The notes under the pieces were generated by a model, which worked only from the letters and a program-made list of their open reading frames with translations, was not told the DNA's origin and made no database searches. The position numbers were made by a program, and so were the translations under genes. DNA of 64,000 bases from positions 1,891,192 through 1,955,191 of the forward strand of contig JAHBVT010000001.1 in NCBI GenBank assembly GCA_019637355.1. The letters are read 5' to 3'. Of the stretch, positions 1-9,238 are shown one piece after another. The stretch is from Gemmatimonadaceae bacterium (GTDB lineage: Bacteria; Gemmatimonadota; Gemmatimonadetes; Gemmatimonadales; Gemmatimonadaceae). Position 1 is the first letter of the stretch. Every line of letters begins with the position of its first letter.

Positions 1-240
1 ACGACCTACACCACCGAGGAGTACGACCACCACCGCGGTTGGGGGCACTCGACCTACGCGGAGGCGGTGCAGTTGGCGCTGGATGCCGGGGTGCAGACCT
101 TGGTGCTCTTTCACCACGAGCCCCGGCGGACGGATGACCAGCTCGACCAGCAACTGGCCGTGTGCCGGAAGCTGGTGCAGGACCGCGGGGCCACGCTGCA
201 GGTGGTGGCGGCCGCGGAGGGCTTGACCCTGACTCTCTAA
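1..240 (+). CDS. Metallo-beta-lactamase-fold hydrolase, C-terminal end (partial)
   Basis: The open frame runs from the first base to a TAA at 238-240; the start lies outside the window. The 79 visible residues include GWGHSTYAEAVQLALDAG followed by LVLFHHEPRRTDDQLD. This matches the final metal-ligand strand and C-terminal helix of MBL-fold proteins (RNase Z / phosphodiesterase-like), where a His-Ser-Thr loop and an LFHHxP motif close the active site. The substrate cannot be told from this fragment. It ends 17 bp before the next gene on the same strand, so the two are probably co-transcribed. The family call rests on this C-terminal motif only. Confidence 0.6.
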   Translation, partial: TTYTTEEYDHHRGWGHSTYAEAVQLALDAGVQTLVLFHHEPRRTDDQLDQQLAVCRKLVQDRGATLQVVAAAEGLTLTL

Positions 241-257
241 CCTCCCCGGAGGCTGTG

Positions 258-971
258 ATGTTGAAGCAGATCGTGCGTACCACGGCGGTGCTCGCCCTCG
301 CGGCGATGCCGCTCTTCGCCCAGGAGGACACGCGCCCGACCGTCGCGGTGCTGCCCTTCGTCAATAGCGCCATCGGCGACGCGCAGAACGAGCTGGCCCC
401 GCTGTCCAAGGGCATCGCCGACCTGCTCATCATCGAGCTGGCGCAGAACACGGGCATCCGCCTCGTGGAGCGCGAGAACATCGAGGCCATCCTGCGCGAG
501 CAGAACCTGGCCCGCGACGGCCGCGTGGACGACGCGACGGCCGCCCGCATCGGCCGCATCCTCGGTGCCAAGCACATCATCACGGGATCCTTCGTGACCG
601 ACCGCTCGGGCACGATGGTCGTGACGATCAAGTCCATCGACGTCGAGACCACGCGCATCGCGTGGACGCATATGGACCGCGACCGCACCGACAACTTCCT
701 CGCGCTGGTGAGCAAGGTGGGCCAGGCGACCAACCGCGGCCTCAACCTGCCGGCCCTCACGCCGGCGGCGCGTCAGTCCAGCGAGGCCCGCAACCAGGCG
801 CAGGCCCGCGTGCCCTTCCGCGCGGTGATGATGTACTCGCGTGCGATCAGCGCGCAGGACTCGGGCAATCGCCAGGAAGCGCTGACGCTGTTCAACCAGG
901 TGGTCCGCGAGTTCCCGGACTTCGAGGACGCCAAGACCGCGCTGGGCCGCCTCCAGGGCGCCGGCGGTTGA
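258..971 (+). CDS. CsgG-like secreted protein with a C-terminal TPR-like segment
   Basis: A 237-residue protein. The ATG at 258 is chosen because CCGGAGG sits just upstream and it gives a clean signal peptide (LALAAMPLFAQ) ending near residue 20. Residues about 22-150 follow the CsgG/LpoB fold: VAVLPFVNS, then KGIADLLIIELAQN, then LVERENIEAILREQ, then ITGSFV. The last 60 residues (SRAISAQDSGNRQEALTLFNQ and on) look like one or two TPR helices, which curli CsgG lacks. Members of this fold act at the outer membrane in secretion or as activators of penicillin-binding proteins. No curli genes are nearby, so a specific role cannot be assigned. The fold call is firm, the function open. Confidence 0.75.
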   Translation: MLKQIVRTTAVLALAAMPLFAQEDTRPTVAVLPFVNSAIGDAQNELAPLSKGIADLLIIELAQNTGIRLVERENIEAILREQNLARDGRVDDATAARIGRILGAKHIITGSFVTDRSGTMVVTIKSIDVETTRIAWTHMDRDRTDNFLALVSKVGQATNRGLNLPALTPAARQSSEARNQAQARVPFRAVMMYSRAISAQDSGNRQEALTLFNQVVREFPDFEDAKTALGRLQGAGG

Positions 972-1010
972 GTCCTCACTGGCGAGCGTCACCGCTCGCA
1001 GGGTAACCTT

Positions 1011-1045
1011 GAGCCGCCGGCGCCCCCTCGGGGCACCGGCGGCTC
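1011..1045 (+). terminator. Long GC hairpin between CsgG-like and HD-GYP genes
   Basis: A 10-bp perfect stem (GAGCCGCCGG with CCGGCGGCTC) continues through one mismatch into a GCCCC/GGGGC inner stem with a 3-nt loop. It sits 40 bp after the stop of the CsgG-like gene and just before the next start. There is no real T-run behind it, so it is either a weak intrinsic terminator or a structured 5' leader. Confidence 0.45.
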
Positions 1046-1067
1046 TGGTTCCTCCCCTCCCCCGCAC

Positions 1068-3059
1068 GTGAACCCACTCGTCCTGCTCCCCGAAGGGCGC
1101 GCCCTGCCCTCGCTGCCCACGCTCGGCGCCGACGCCGGTCTCGAGCTGCGCCGCGTCGCCGTGTTGCCGCAAGTGCACGATCTGCCGGCCGACCGCCCGG
1201 TGGTGGCCTTCGTGGACGCCGCGCTGGCCGCAGGCCGCTCGGCGCTGCTGTCTGCGCTGGCTGAACGCAGCGCGCTGGTGGGCATCGGGGAGGCCGGTGA
1301 GCGTGGCCCGTCAGGTACGTTGGCTGAAGCCGGGCTGATTGGCTGGCTGCCCGCCGATGCCGACACGTCGCTCGGGCGCGCGGTGCTGCAAGGCGCCCTG
1401 CGGCACGCCGCGGCGCTGGTGGCGGCCGCCCGCGCCTCCGAGGCGCAGCAGTCGTCGGCCTCCGACCTGCGCGAGCTCTCACGCGTCGGCGCGGCGCTGG
1501 CCACCGAGCGCGACCTCGACACGCTGCTGGGGATGATCCTGACGCAGGCGCGGCGCCTCTCGGACGCCGACGCCGGTTCGCTGTACCTCGTGGAGAAGGA
1601 CGAGGCCGGCAACCCGGCCACGCTGCGCTTCAAGCTCTCGCAGAACACCACGCTGCCGGAGCTGCCGTTCAGCGAGTTCAGCATCCCGATCGACCACAGC
1701 TCGCTCTCCGGCTACGTGGCGGCCACCGGCGAGCGCCTGATGATCGGCGACGTGTACCTGCTGCCGGAGCACGTGAGCTACCGGCAGAACCGCTCTTTCG
1801 ACGACAAGTTCGGCTACCGCACCAAGTCGATGCTGGTGCTGCCGATGTTCACGCTCAAGGATGAGATCATCGGCGTGCTGCAGTTGATCAACCGCAAGCG
1901 CGACTTCGCGACGGTGCTCTCGTCGGCCGCGGTGGTGGACCGCGAGGTGATCGCCTTCGACGAATACGTGACCGAGGTGGTCTCGGCGTTGGCGGCGCAG
2001 GCGGCGGTGGCGATCGAGAACTCACATTTGTACGAGGACATCGAGCGCTTGTTCGAAGGCTTCGTGACCGCGGCGGTGACGGCGATCGAGTCCCGCGACC
2101 CGACGACCTCGGGTCACTCCTTCCGCGTGGCGACGCTGACGACGGGGCTCGCCGAATCCGTGGACCGCGCCGGCGAGGGCCCCTACCGCGGCCTCACGTT
2201 CACCAAGGACCAACTGCGCGAGCTGCGCTACGCCGGCCTCTTGCACGACTTCGGCAAGGTGGGCGTGCGCGAGCAGGTGCTGGTGAAGCAGAAGAAGCTC
2301 TACGGCCACGACCTGGCCCTGCTCCGCTCGCGCTTCCAGTACCTGATGCAGCAGGCGGACCTCGAGTACGAACGCGAGCGCGCCGAGTACCTGGCCGAGC
2401 ACGGGCAGGCCGACTACCTCGAGGCGACGGCGCGGCTGGAGGATTACCGGCGCGGGCAGCGCGACCGTCTGGCGCGCTGGCTGGACGCCATCGGCCGGGC
2501 CAACGAGCCGACGATCCTGCCCGAGGGCACCTTCCACGAGCTGGAGGAGATCCACCGGCAGACCTACGTGGACTTCGACGGCGTGGTGCGGCCGCTGCTC
2601 ACCGACGACGAGCTGCGCTTCCTGACGATCAACAAGGGCAACCTCGATCCGCGCGAGCGCCAGGAGATCGAGTCGCACGTGACGCACACGTATCGCTTCC
2701 TGCAGCAGATCCCGTGGACGCGCGAACTGAAGGGCATCCCGGAGATCGCCTACGGGCACCACGAGAAGCTCAACGGGATGGGCTACCCGCGCGGCGTGGC
2801 GGAGCCGCAGATCCCGGTGCAGACGCGGATGATGACGATCGCGGACATCTACGACGCGCTGACGGCGACGGACCGTCCGTACAAGCGCGCGGTGCCGGTC
2901 GAGCGGGCGCTGGACATCCTGCACGCGGAGGCGAAGGGGGGGTTGGTGGATGCGCATCTGCTCGCGACGTTCACGGCGGCGCAGGTGTGGACGCGGGTGA
3001 CGCCGTCGGAGGGGACGCGGCGGAGGAGCGGGTTGACGGGGCAGTTCCAGGTTCCCTGA
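1068..3059 (+). CDS. GAF and HD-GYP domain protein, putative cyclic-di-GMP phosphodiesterase
   Basis: A 663-residue protein with a GTG start and no obvious ribosome-binding site. Residues 1-115 resemble a degenerate receiver-like module. Residues about 135-320 are a GAF domain (ATERDLDTLLGMILTQARRL and on). Residues about 325-640 are HD-GYP: HDFGK at 393-397, a downstream ESHVTHTYRFL segment, and GHHEKLNGMGYP at 563-574. HD-GYP enzymes open cyclic-di-GMP to pGpG or GMP using a metal centre; the key His, Asp and GYP residues are all present. About 144 residues separate HDFGK from the next metal His segment, where the family usually has around 50, so the domain carries a helical, Glu/Arg-rich insertion. 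The protein is soluble, without membrane segments. Domain calls are firm; the ligand of the GAF domain is unknown. Confidence 0.87.
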   Translation: MNPLVLLPEGRALPSLPTLGADAGLELRRVAVLPQVHDLPADRPVVAFVDAALAAGRSALLSALAERSALVGIGEAGERGPSGTLAEAGLIGWLPADADTSLGRAVLQGALRHAAALVAAARASEAQQSSASDLRELSRVGAALATERDLDTLLGMILTQARRLSDADAGSLYLVEKDEAGNPATLRFKLSQNTTLPELPFSEFSIPIDHSSLSGYVAATGERLMIGDVYLLPEHVSYRQNRSFDDKFGYRTKSMLVLPMFTLKDEIIGVLQLINRKRDFATVLSSAAVVDREVIAFDEYVTEVVSALAAQAAVAIENSHLYEDIERLFEGFVTAAVTAIESRDPTTSGHSFRVATLTTGLAESVDRAGEGPYRGLTFTKDQLRELRYAGLLHDFGKVGVREQVLVKQKKLYGHDLALLRSRFQYLMQQADLEYERERAEYLAEHGQADYLEATARLEDYRRGQRDRLARWLDAIGRANEPTILPEGTFHELEEIHRQTYVDFDGVVRPLLTDDELRFLTINKGNLDPRERQEIESHVTHTYRFLQQIPWTRELKGIPEIAYGHHEKLNGMGYPRGVAEPQIPVQTRMMTIADIYDALTATDRPYKRAVPVERALDILHAEAKGGLVDAHLLATFTAAQVWTRVTPSEGTRRRSGLTGQFQVP

Positions 3060-3066
3060 ACGGCGG

Positions 3067-3275
3067 TTCACCACAGAGGGCACAGAGAACTGCACACTGC
3101 CAACTGCCTTTCAACGCAGAGGCGCAGAGGGCGCAGAGAACTGCAACCACAAATGCTTGGGGGGTCCGCGCCGAATTATCGGTGCGGGCCCCCTAGTCTT
3201 TGTTGTTCTTGTTGCAGTTGTAATTCTAGTTCTAAGTGCAGTTCTCTGTGCCCTCTGTGCCCTCTGTGGTGAATA
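3067..3275. repeat. CACAGAG-type inverted repeat element between convergent genes
   Basis: The left arm begins TTCACCACAGAGGGCACA at 3067. The right arm, ending near 3275, is its reverse complement with an extra 9-bp CCCTCTGTG unit. A second, degenerate direct copy starting TTCAACGCAGAGGCGCAGAG lies at 3112-3149. The element fills almost the whole gap between the HD-GYP gene and hyuB and contains a strong internal hairpin. It looks like a dispersed non-coding repeat, not a gene. Confidence 0.75.
3159..3212 (+). terminator. Strong intrinsic terminator inside the CACAGAG repeat
   Basis: A 16-bp stem (3159-3174 with 3179-3194, including G-U wobbles and possibly one end mismatch) closes an ATTA tetraloop. 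It is followed on the plus strand by the T-rich stretch CTTTGTTGTTCTTGTT. It is placed to stop transcription from the HD-GYP gene before it reaches convergent hyuB. Confidence 0.7.
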
Positions 3276-3280
3276 AGCAG

Positions 3281-4798
3281 TTACCCCCACCCACCACCAC
3301 CCGGCGTACGGATCTCAAGGCAATCCCCGGGCCTCAGCTCTCTCCTGCACTTGGCGGGAAGGGGTTGGCCGTTAAGGAGATTCTGCCCGCGCGCTCCCTC
3401 TCCCCCACCTCCGGCGCCCTGGGGCGCACGGGTGCGGCGTTCGGTGAGGAGGGTGACGGTGCAGGCCTCGAGCACCCGGTAGCGCCGCAGCACCCCCTTT
3501 CCACCCCGGTGCTTCCCCTCTCCCCCGCTACCGGCGCGCAGCGCGTAGCGCTCGATCACGATCGGGTACGCGCGCTCGAGGCTCTCGATGGGGGTGTTGC
3601 GCGTGTTGCTCATCCCGACGTGCACGCCGCTGGGGCCGTGGCCGAGCGCGCTGGCGCCTTGGCCGCCGCCGAGCGTTTCGTAGAAGGTCCAGCCGGCGCC
3701 GCCGAAGGTGATGTTGTTCATCGTGCCCTGTCCCTGCGCGGGCACCTCCACGCCGGCGGCGGCGAGGGCCGCGAAGAGCAGGTCGGTGATGCGCTGGCTC
3801 ATCTCGACGTTGCCGGCGGCCACGGCGGCGGGGCTGCGCGCGGCGAGGCAGCAATCGTCGGGCGTCACGATATGGATCGGGCGAGCGATGCCCTCGTTGG
3901 TCGGCACGTCGTCATCGAGCAGCGAGCGCAGCACGAACAGCGCCGCCGCCCGCGTCACCTGGATGGGGCAGTTCACGTTGCCCGCGACCATCGGCGAGGT
4001 GCCGGCGAAGTCCAGGTGCAGCGCCCCATCGCGCACCGCGAGCGCGACGCGCAGCGGCACCTCCGCATCACTCACGCCATCGCCTTCGAGCACATCCTCG
4101 GCGCTGGCTCGCGCACCCTCGAGCAGGCGCAGCCTTGCCACGGCGCGACGCTCAGCGTAATCGAGCAGCGCGGCTCCGGCATCCTCCACCGCGCTGAGTC
4201 CGTGCCGCGAGATGAGCGCGCGCCAGCCGTTGGCCCCGGCGGCGCAGGCGGCGCGCTGCGCGGCGAGGTCGCCGCGGCGCTCCTCCGGCGTGCGCACGTT
4301 GGCCAGCACCAGCGCGAGCAGTTCGTCGTCGGTGACGCCCTCGCGCACGAGCCGCACCGGCGGCAGCACGAGGCCCTCCTGCACGAGCTCCGTCGCGCCT
4401 TGGGGCATCGAACCGGGACTCATCCCACCGACGTCAGCGTGGTGCGCGCGCACCACGGCGTAGCCGGCCACGCGGCCCTCGTGCGCGATGGCCTCGACCA
4501 TCGTGAGGTCCGGCAGGTGCGAGCCGCCCTGCCAGGGCGAGTTGAGCAGGAACACGTCGCCCGGGCGCGGACCGGCGGCGCGCACGGCGCGCACGGCCTC
4601 GGGTAGCGCGCCGAGGTGCACGGGGATGTGCGCGGCCTGCGCGACCATCCGGCCCTCGGCGTCGAACAAGGCGCAGCTCGCGTCGCGGCGCTCGCGGATA
4701 TTGGGCGAGAGCGCGCCGCGGATGAGGACAGAGCCCATCTCTTCGGCGACGGTCGCGAAGGCGGAGGACCAGACGGCGAGGGTGAGGGCGTCGGTCAT
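3281..4798 (-). CDS. hyuB: Hydantoinase B / 5-oxoprolinase, ATP-independent subunit
   Basis: A 505-residue HyuB-family protein, the usual length being 500-600. It starts at the ATG that overlaps the hyuA stop (ATGA). Characteristic stretches are [21 protein letters not shown] at the N terminus, the central [12 protein letters not shown] and RAHHADVGG metal-binding segment, and the C-terminal RTPGGGGWG tail. With HyuA it forms an ATP-driven amidohydrolase that opens five-membered cyclic amides such as hydantoins, 5-oxoproline or N-methylhydantoin. The substrate cannot be read from sequence. The 4-nt overlap supports co-translation at equal amounts. The 3' end abuts the CACAGAG repeat with its plus-strand terminator. 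Confidence 0.9.
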   Translation of the reverse strand: MTDALTLAVWSSAFATVAEEMGSVLIRGALSPNIRERRDASCALFDAEGRMVAQAAHIPVHLGALPEAVRAVRAAGPRPGDVFLLNSPWQGGSHLPDLTMVEAIAHEGRVAGYAVVRAHHADVGGMSPGSMPQGATELVQEGLVLPPVRLVREGVTDDELLALVLANVRTPEERRGDLAAQRAACAAGANGWRALISRHGLSAVEDAGAALLDYAERRAVARLRLLEGARASAEDVLEGDGVSDAEVPLRVALAVRDGALHLDFAGTSPMVAGNVNCPIQVTRAAALFVLRSLLDDDVPTNEGIARPIHIVTPDDCCLAARSPAAVAAGNVEMSQRITDLLFAALAAAGVEVPAQGQGTMNNITFGGAGWTFYETLGGGQGASALGHGPSGVHVGMSNTRNTPIESLERAYPIVIERYALRAGSGGEGKHRGGKGVLRRYRVLEACTVTLLTERRTRAPQGAGGGGEGARGQNLLNGQPLPAKCRRELRPGDCLEIRTPGGGGWG

Positions 4799-6873
4799 CG
4801 GGCGGCCTTGGGGCTTTGGTGCGAATTGTCGCTGACCGTTGCCACGGGCCGTAGCCGCCAGCCGCCGATTTCCATCGCCTCTGCTTTCCAACCCGCGGCA
4901 ACAAATAGGGTCGCGTCGGGAAGCGCGATGGTCGCAGGGCCTTCGAGTACCGCCCCCACCGCCGGCCCGCCATCATCGACACGCTCCTCCGCGTTGTAGC
5001 CCGCGCGATCCGGATCGCGCGCGAGCGTGGCCTGCCGCGCGGGTTCGCCGAGCTCGTGGCGCAGCGCGACCATCTCCACCGGCACGTCGAGCGTGAAGCC
5101 GTAGCGGGACTGGTGGACCTGGGCAAAGCGCTGCGCGACCGCAACGCCATCGTCGCCAGTGAGGACCGGCACCTCCAGCTCGTGCCCCTGCCCGCGGTAG
5201 CGCACTCGCGCGAAGCTGCGATGCTGCGCCGCGCCGGGCGTGCGGCGGGCATCGCGCGGACGCGGGCCGAGCAGGCCGCGCGCCAACGCTTCCAACTGCG
5301 ACCGCAGCCAGTCGGCGTCGATCGCCTCGCAGATGCGCAACACACTGGCCGCGCGCTCGTGGCGCTCGGGCGCGAGTGCGAGGCCCACCGCACTCAGCAC
5401 ACCGGCGAAGGGCGGCACGATGACCTCACGCATCTGCAACGCATCGGCCAGCGCGCAGGCGTGCAGCGGCCCACCGCCGCCGAAGGCCACCAGCGCGCAA
5501 TCACGCGGGTCCACGCCGCGCTCCACGCTCACGCGCCGCAGCGCGCGCGCCATCTCGGCGTCGGCAATCGCGACGATGGCCTCGGCGGTGCGCTGCGCAT
5601 CGCTGCCGAGAGACTCGGCCAGTGCGGCGATGGCCTTTTGCGCCGCCTCGACGTTGAGCGTGATGCCGCCGCTCATCGCGCGCGCAGTGATGCGGCCGAG
5701 CACGAGCTGTGCATCGGTGACGGTGGGTTCCGTGCCGCCGAGTCCGAAGGCCACGGGCCCGGGCCGCGCGCCGGCGCTGTGCGGCCCCACGCGCAGCGCA
5801 CCGCCGTCGTCACGCCAGGCGATGCTGCCGCCGCCGGCGGAGACGGTCTCCACGAGCACGCGCGGCAGCGCGATGGGCACACCCGCGACGTCGCCACCGG
5901 CTTCGACCAAGGGTTCGCCGCCGAGGATGAGGCCGGCGTCGGCGCTGGTGCCGCCGATGTCGATGGTCAGCGCGTTCTGCAGGCCCAGCGCGCCAAGCAC
6001 CGCTGCCGCGCCGACCACGCCACCGGCGGGGCCGGAGAGTGCCAGCGCGGCGGCGTGCTGCGCTGCCGTCTGTGCGGGCTGCATTCCCCCACCGCTGGTC
6101 ATCACCGACGCGGCGGGGTGGCCGGCCTCGGCGAGCCGCGCCGAGAGCCGCTCGAGATAGCTGCGCACCGCCGGACGCGCGTAGGCCTCGGCCGACGCAG
6201 TGGAGATGCGCTCGAACTCGCGGATCTCCGGCAGCACCTCGGCGCTTGTGACGACTTCGAGCGAGGGCCGCGCCGCGCGCAGCGCCGACGCAATCGCCTG
6301 CTCGTGCGAGGCATCGGCGTAGCTGTGCAGCAGCGCGACGAGCACCACCTGCGGCTCGCGCGCGAGCACGTCGGCGACGACGCGGGCGATCTCGTCGGAG
6401 GTGAGGCTGCGCTCGACGCGCAGGCCTGGCGTCGCGGCAGCGGGCTTCGTGGTCGCAACCTTCCCGCTTGCAGACCTCGCGCGCACCGGCGACGCTGCCT
6501 CCGGCACGAGTCGCTCTCCGACGCCGACGATATCCGCGCGACTCACGAGAGGCGCTGGGTGGTGGCGCGACAAGTCGTAGAGCGCCGCGCGATCCTGCCG
6601 CCGCAACTCCAGCACATCCTCGGCGCCGGCCGTGGCGCAGAGCACCACGCGCGCGCCGCGCCGCTCGAGCAGGAGGTTCGTGACAACCGTCGTGCCGTGC
6701 ACGATGGCTTCGACGCCGCGCAGTCCCGTGAGCGAGTTGACGACGCCTTCGCCTTGGTCGTTGGGCGTGGAGAGCACTTTGTGGGCGACGATGCGCCCGT
6801 CTGCGCTGAGGGCGGCGCGGTCGGTGAACGTGCCGCCCACGTCCACGCCGGCGCGCCAGCGCGGCTGGCTCAG
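4795..6873 (-). CDS. hyuA: Hydantoinase A / 5-oxoprolinase, ATP-dependent subunit
   Basis: About 692 residues. The N-terminal phosphate-binding motif DVGGTFTD lies near residues 11-18, a second actin-fold motif DIGGTSAD near 303, and [14 protein letters not shown] near 462. This is the normal HyuA layout (ATPase fold of the acetate-kinase/Hsp70/actin class). The most likely start is a CTG at 6873 overlapping the upstream TGA by 4 nt (CTGA), giving [17 protein letters not shown] at the N terminus. The only in-frame GTG close by would cut into the motif. It supplies ATP-dependent activation of the cyclic amide hydrolysed with HyuB. Position 6473 onward encodes a short Ser/Pro/Ala-rich insert of unknown meaning. 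Confidence 0.88.
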   Translation of the reverse strand: MSQPRWRAGVDVGGTFTDRAALSADGRIVAHKVLSTPNDQGEGVVNSLTGLRGVEAIVHGTTVVTNLLLERRGARVVLCATAGAEDVLELRRQDRAALYDLSRHHPAPLVSRADIVGVGERLVPEAASPVRARSASGKVATTKPAAATPGLRVERSLTSDEIARVVADVLAREPQVVLVALLHSYADASHEQAIASALRAARPSLEVVTSAEVLPEIREFERISTASAEAYARPAVRSYLERLSARLAEAGHPAASVMTSGGGMQPAQTAAQHAAALALSGPAGGVVGAAAVLGALGLQNALTIDIGGTSADAGLILGGEPLVEAGGDVAGVPIALPRVLVETVSAGGGSIAWRDDGGALRVGPHSAGARPGPVAFGLGGTEPTVTDAQLVLGRITARAMSGGITLNVEAAQKAIAALAESLGSDAQRTAEAIVAIADAEMARALRRVSVERGVDPRDCALVAFGGGGPLHACALADALQMREVIVPPFAGVLSAVGLALAPERHERAASVLRICEAIDADWLRSQLEALARGLLGPRPRDARRTPGAAQHRSFARVRYRGQGHELEVPVLTGDDGVAVAQRFAQVHQSRYGFTLDVPVEMVALRHELGEPARQATLARDPDRAGYNAEERVDDGGPAVGAVLEGPATIALPDATLFVAAGWKAEAMEIGGWRLRPVATVSDNSHQSPKAAR

Positions 6874-8168
6874 GGGGCCGGCTCCGGCATCGGGCGCGTG
6901 TGCCGCCAGATGGCCACGGCGAGGCCCAGGTGCGCGGGCAGGAGGAACATCAGCGGGCCCGACATCCGCTGCGCGACGAAGGGCGCCACGAGCAGGGCCA
7001 GCAACGCCGAGCCCGTCACCACGCCCACCGTGATCAATGCCACGCGCGACATCTCGCCGCGCCACACCGCGCGCGTGCCCGTCACCGCCGCGACCAGCGC
7101 GAGCGGCGAGCAGAGCAGCAGCGTGTAGTTGCCGTACCAGAACACGTGCGCCGAGCCGACCCACATCAGCGCAATGACGCTGCCGATGAGTCCGGTGAGC
7201 CCGTAGAACAGCGCGGTCATCACGGCCGCGGGGATTCGGCGCTTGCGTCGCGCGGCGGCATTCAGCGGGATGAGCATCAGCGTCCAGATGCCGAGCACCG
7301 GCCCCAGCGCGCCGAGCGTGAGTCCGCGGCGCACTTCCGGCTCGGCCGGACGCTGCACCGGCGTGTGCAGCACGCGCTCGTTGATAACCAGCGGCATCGT
7401 GCCACCGTCCGGCGCGGGAATCGTGACCTCGCGCAGGAAATCGCGAAGGCGCATCGGGATGAACATCGCATCCCAGGCACTAAGCGGCGCGTCGGCGCGC
7501 GGCCCGAGCGCGAGCTCAATGCCGAGCTGCGAGTAGTACGTGGGTCCGGTGAGGCGGATGGACTCGTTGCGGTAGGTCCATTCCGTGCGGATGGGCTCGA
7601 AGCGGCGCCGCAGCGCCCCGCCGAGCACGTCGTCGACGGCATCGCGCAGGCGCGTGGAGCAGTTGTCGCGGAAGTAGTCGTAGCGGTAGTAGCGATTGGC
7701 TTCGAGCGCCTGCTCCGCCACCGCCGCCGCCAGCCGTTCGCGCTGCACCGGCGTGAGGTTGAGCTCCTGCTCCACCGCGCTGCGGTCGTGCGCGATGTAG
7801 AAGTCGATCAACGGCTGCGTGTGGAACGCTTCGACCCAATACTTGGTGTCGCCGGAGAGGAAGCGCCCGAGGAAGTTCGGCTGGTCGAAGTCGAACATCC
7901 CCCAGTTGTAGGCGATGTCGAGTCCGCGCGCGGGGTCGACGATGCGAAGCGCGTTGTGGCCGAAGCGTTCGAAGACGAGGTCGCCGGGGCCAAAAGTGAG
8001 GACGGTAATGCGGAGGTTCGAGGCTTGAGCGGACTGGGCGGATAGCGGACGGATGACGGATGACGGATGCAGGGCGAGCATAGCCACCAGCGCGAAGGCG
8101 ACTCCCCGACGGAATCGGCAACGTGCGGCGGCACGCGTAAGTGCCGCGAGGCATCCGTCATCCGTCAT
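6870..8168 (-). CDS. DUF4105 (Lnb-type) periplasmic domain with C-terminal membrane region
   Basis: About 432 residues. The first domain after the signal sequence carries the DUF4105 marks: FGHNALRI, the YNWGMFDF block and RDNCSTRLRD, whose Cys and the FGH His are consistent with a papain/NlpC-like catalytic pair. The C-terminal third has four to five hydrophobic segments (TLGALGPVLGIWTLMLI and on), so it is membrane-anchored. The ATG at 8168 has GGAG nine bases upstream; a GTG at 8207 overlapping the previous stop (GTGA) is an alternative. Unusually, both the start codon and the end of the signal peptide lie inside copies of the GACGGAT repeat, giving MTDDG and HPSSVIRP in the protein. The biochemical activity is unproven. 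Confidence 0.72.
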   Translation of the reverse strand: MTDDGCLAALTRAAARCRFRRGVAFALVAMLALHPSSVIRPLSAQSAQASNLRITVLTFGPGDLVFERFGHNALRIVDPARGLDIAYNWGMFDFDQPNFLGRFLSGDTKYWVEAFHTQPLIDFYIAHDRSAVEQELNLTPVQRERLAAAVAEQALEANRYYRYDYFRDNCSTRLRDAVDDVLGGALRRRFEPIRTEWTYRNESIRLTGPTYYSQLGIELALGPRADAPLSAWDAMFIPMRLRDFLREVTIPAPDGGTMPLVINERVLHTPVQRPAEPEVRRGLTLGALGPVLGIWTLMLIPLNAAARRKRRIPAAVMTALFYGLTGLIGSVIALMWVGSAHVFWYGNYTLLLCSPLALVAAVTGTRAVWRGEMSRVALITVGVVTGSALLALLVAPFVAQRMSGPLMFLLPAHLGLAVAIWRHTRPMPEPAP

Positions 8169-8174
8169 CCGTCC
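8047..8174. repeat. Perfect 24-bp inverted repeat made of GACGGAT heptamers
   Basis: The arms are 8047-8070 (three ACGGATG units in tandem) and 8151-8174, exact reverse complements, enclosing 80 bp. The enclosed DNA encodes the hydrophobic core of the DUF4105 signal peptide, and the arms encode its flanks. The same 24-mer recurs at 12255-12278, so this is a dispersed element. Confidence 0.9.
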
Positions 8175-8203
8175 CCGCTCCGGCCCCCAATGACGCTCCG
8201 AAA

Positions 8204-9226
8204 TCACAATCGAATTTCCTTCGCCTCGTCCGCCGCCTTGTAAATCACGTCGAGCAGCTTGTACACGCGCAGTTGGTCCTTGGGCGGCTCATACTTGCTC
8301 TCGCCGCGCACGACGGACATAAAGTGCGCCAGCTCGGACCGATAGCTCTGGATGGTCACCGAGTCGCGCTGCGAGGCGCCGCTGGGGGAGACGTCGACGG
8401 CGTTGCCGTGCAGCTCCTTCGTGATGCGCAGCGGCGAGAGACGAGCCGAGCCCTGCGTGCCGATGACCTCGAACCACCAGCGGTCTTCGTCGCTCACATA
8501 GTTCCAGCGCGTATCTACCGTCACGCTGAAACCGCCCTGGCACTCGATCATCACGACGGCGGCGTCCTCGACGGCATTGGCGCCGCGGGCCCGCTCCATC
8601 GCCGCGCTCACGCGGGTGACGCGCGGGAAGTCCGTGAGCCAGCCGGCGAGGTCGAGCAGCGGGAGGCCGAGTTCGAGGAAGGCTCCGCCGCCCGCTTCCG
8701 CGCGGCGCTGACGCCACGGGGCCGTCGGGCCGCGGCGACGATACGCGCCGGCGCGCACGGCCATCAGCTTGCCGAGCTCGCCGCCACGCAGGAACGCATC
8801 GAGCGTCTGCGCATCGTGCCGAAAGCGATGGTTGTTGGCCACGGCCACGGTGCGACCCGCCTTCTCCGCGGCCGTCAACAGCCGCTCGACGCCGCGCGCG
8901 TTGAGCGCGAAGGGTCGCTCCACGAGCACGTGCAGCCCCGCCTTCAGCGCCGAGAGCACGTGCACCTCGTGCAGGTGGTTCGGCGAGCAGATCACGAGGG
9001 CGTCCAAACCCTCGACCTCAAGCAGCTCCTCGATGTCCGTACACCAGTTCTTGACGCCGAAGCGCTGGGCGATGCCGCGGGCCTTGGCGGCATCGTTGTC
9101 GCAGAGGGCGGCGATCTCGGCGCCGCGCATCTTGCCGAGCACCGGCAGGTGCGCTGTCTGGGCGATGGCACCGAGGCCGAGGACGCCGAAGCGGATGGGG
9201 CCGGACTTCGTGCTGATCGGAGGCAC
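8204..9226 (-). CDS. Gfo/Idh/MocA-family NAD(P)-dependent oxidoreductase
   Basis: A 340-residue protein of normal family length. The N-terminal Rossmann fold shows FGVLGLGAIAQ at residues 13-23, then VICSPNHLHEVHVLSALKAG. The usual EKP catalytic motif appears as ERPFALN, with Lys replaced by Arg. The C-terminal half (VRAGAYRRRG through the WNYV and WWFEVIGT segments) is the GFO_IDH_MocA sheet domain. Family members oxidise or epimerise sugars or cyclitols. The Lys-to-Arg change makes catalysis uncertain and no sugar gene adjoins to hint at a substrate. The gene lies 12 bp downstream of the SpoIID-like gene in the same minus-strand run. Confidence 0.85.
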   Translation of the reverse strand: MPPISTKSGPIRFGVLGLGAIAQTAHLPVLGKMRGAEIAALCDNDAAKARGIAQRFGVKNWCTDIEELLEVEGLDALVICSPNHLHEVHVLSALKAGLHVLVERPFALNARGVERLLTAAEKAGRTVAVANNHRFRHDAQTLDAFLRGGELGKLMAVRAGAYRRRGPTAPWRQRRAEAGGGAFLELGLPLLDLAGWLTDFPRVTRVSAAMERARGANAVEDAAVVMIECQGGFSVTVDTRWNYVSDEDRWWFEVIGTQGSARLSPLRITKELHGNAVDVSPSGASQRDSVTIQSYRSELAHFMSVVRGESKYEPPKDQLRVYKLLDVIYKAADEAKEIRL

Positions 9227-9238
9227 GGGAGACGTGGG

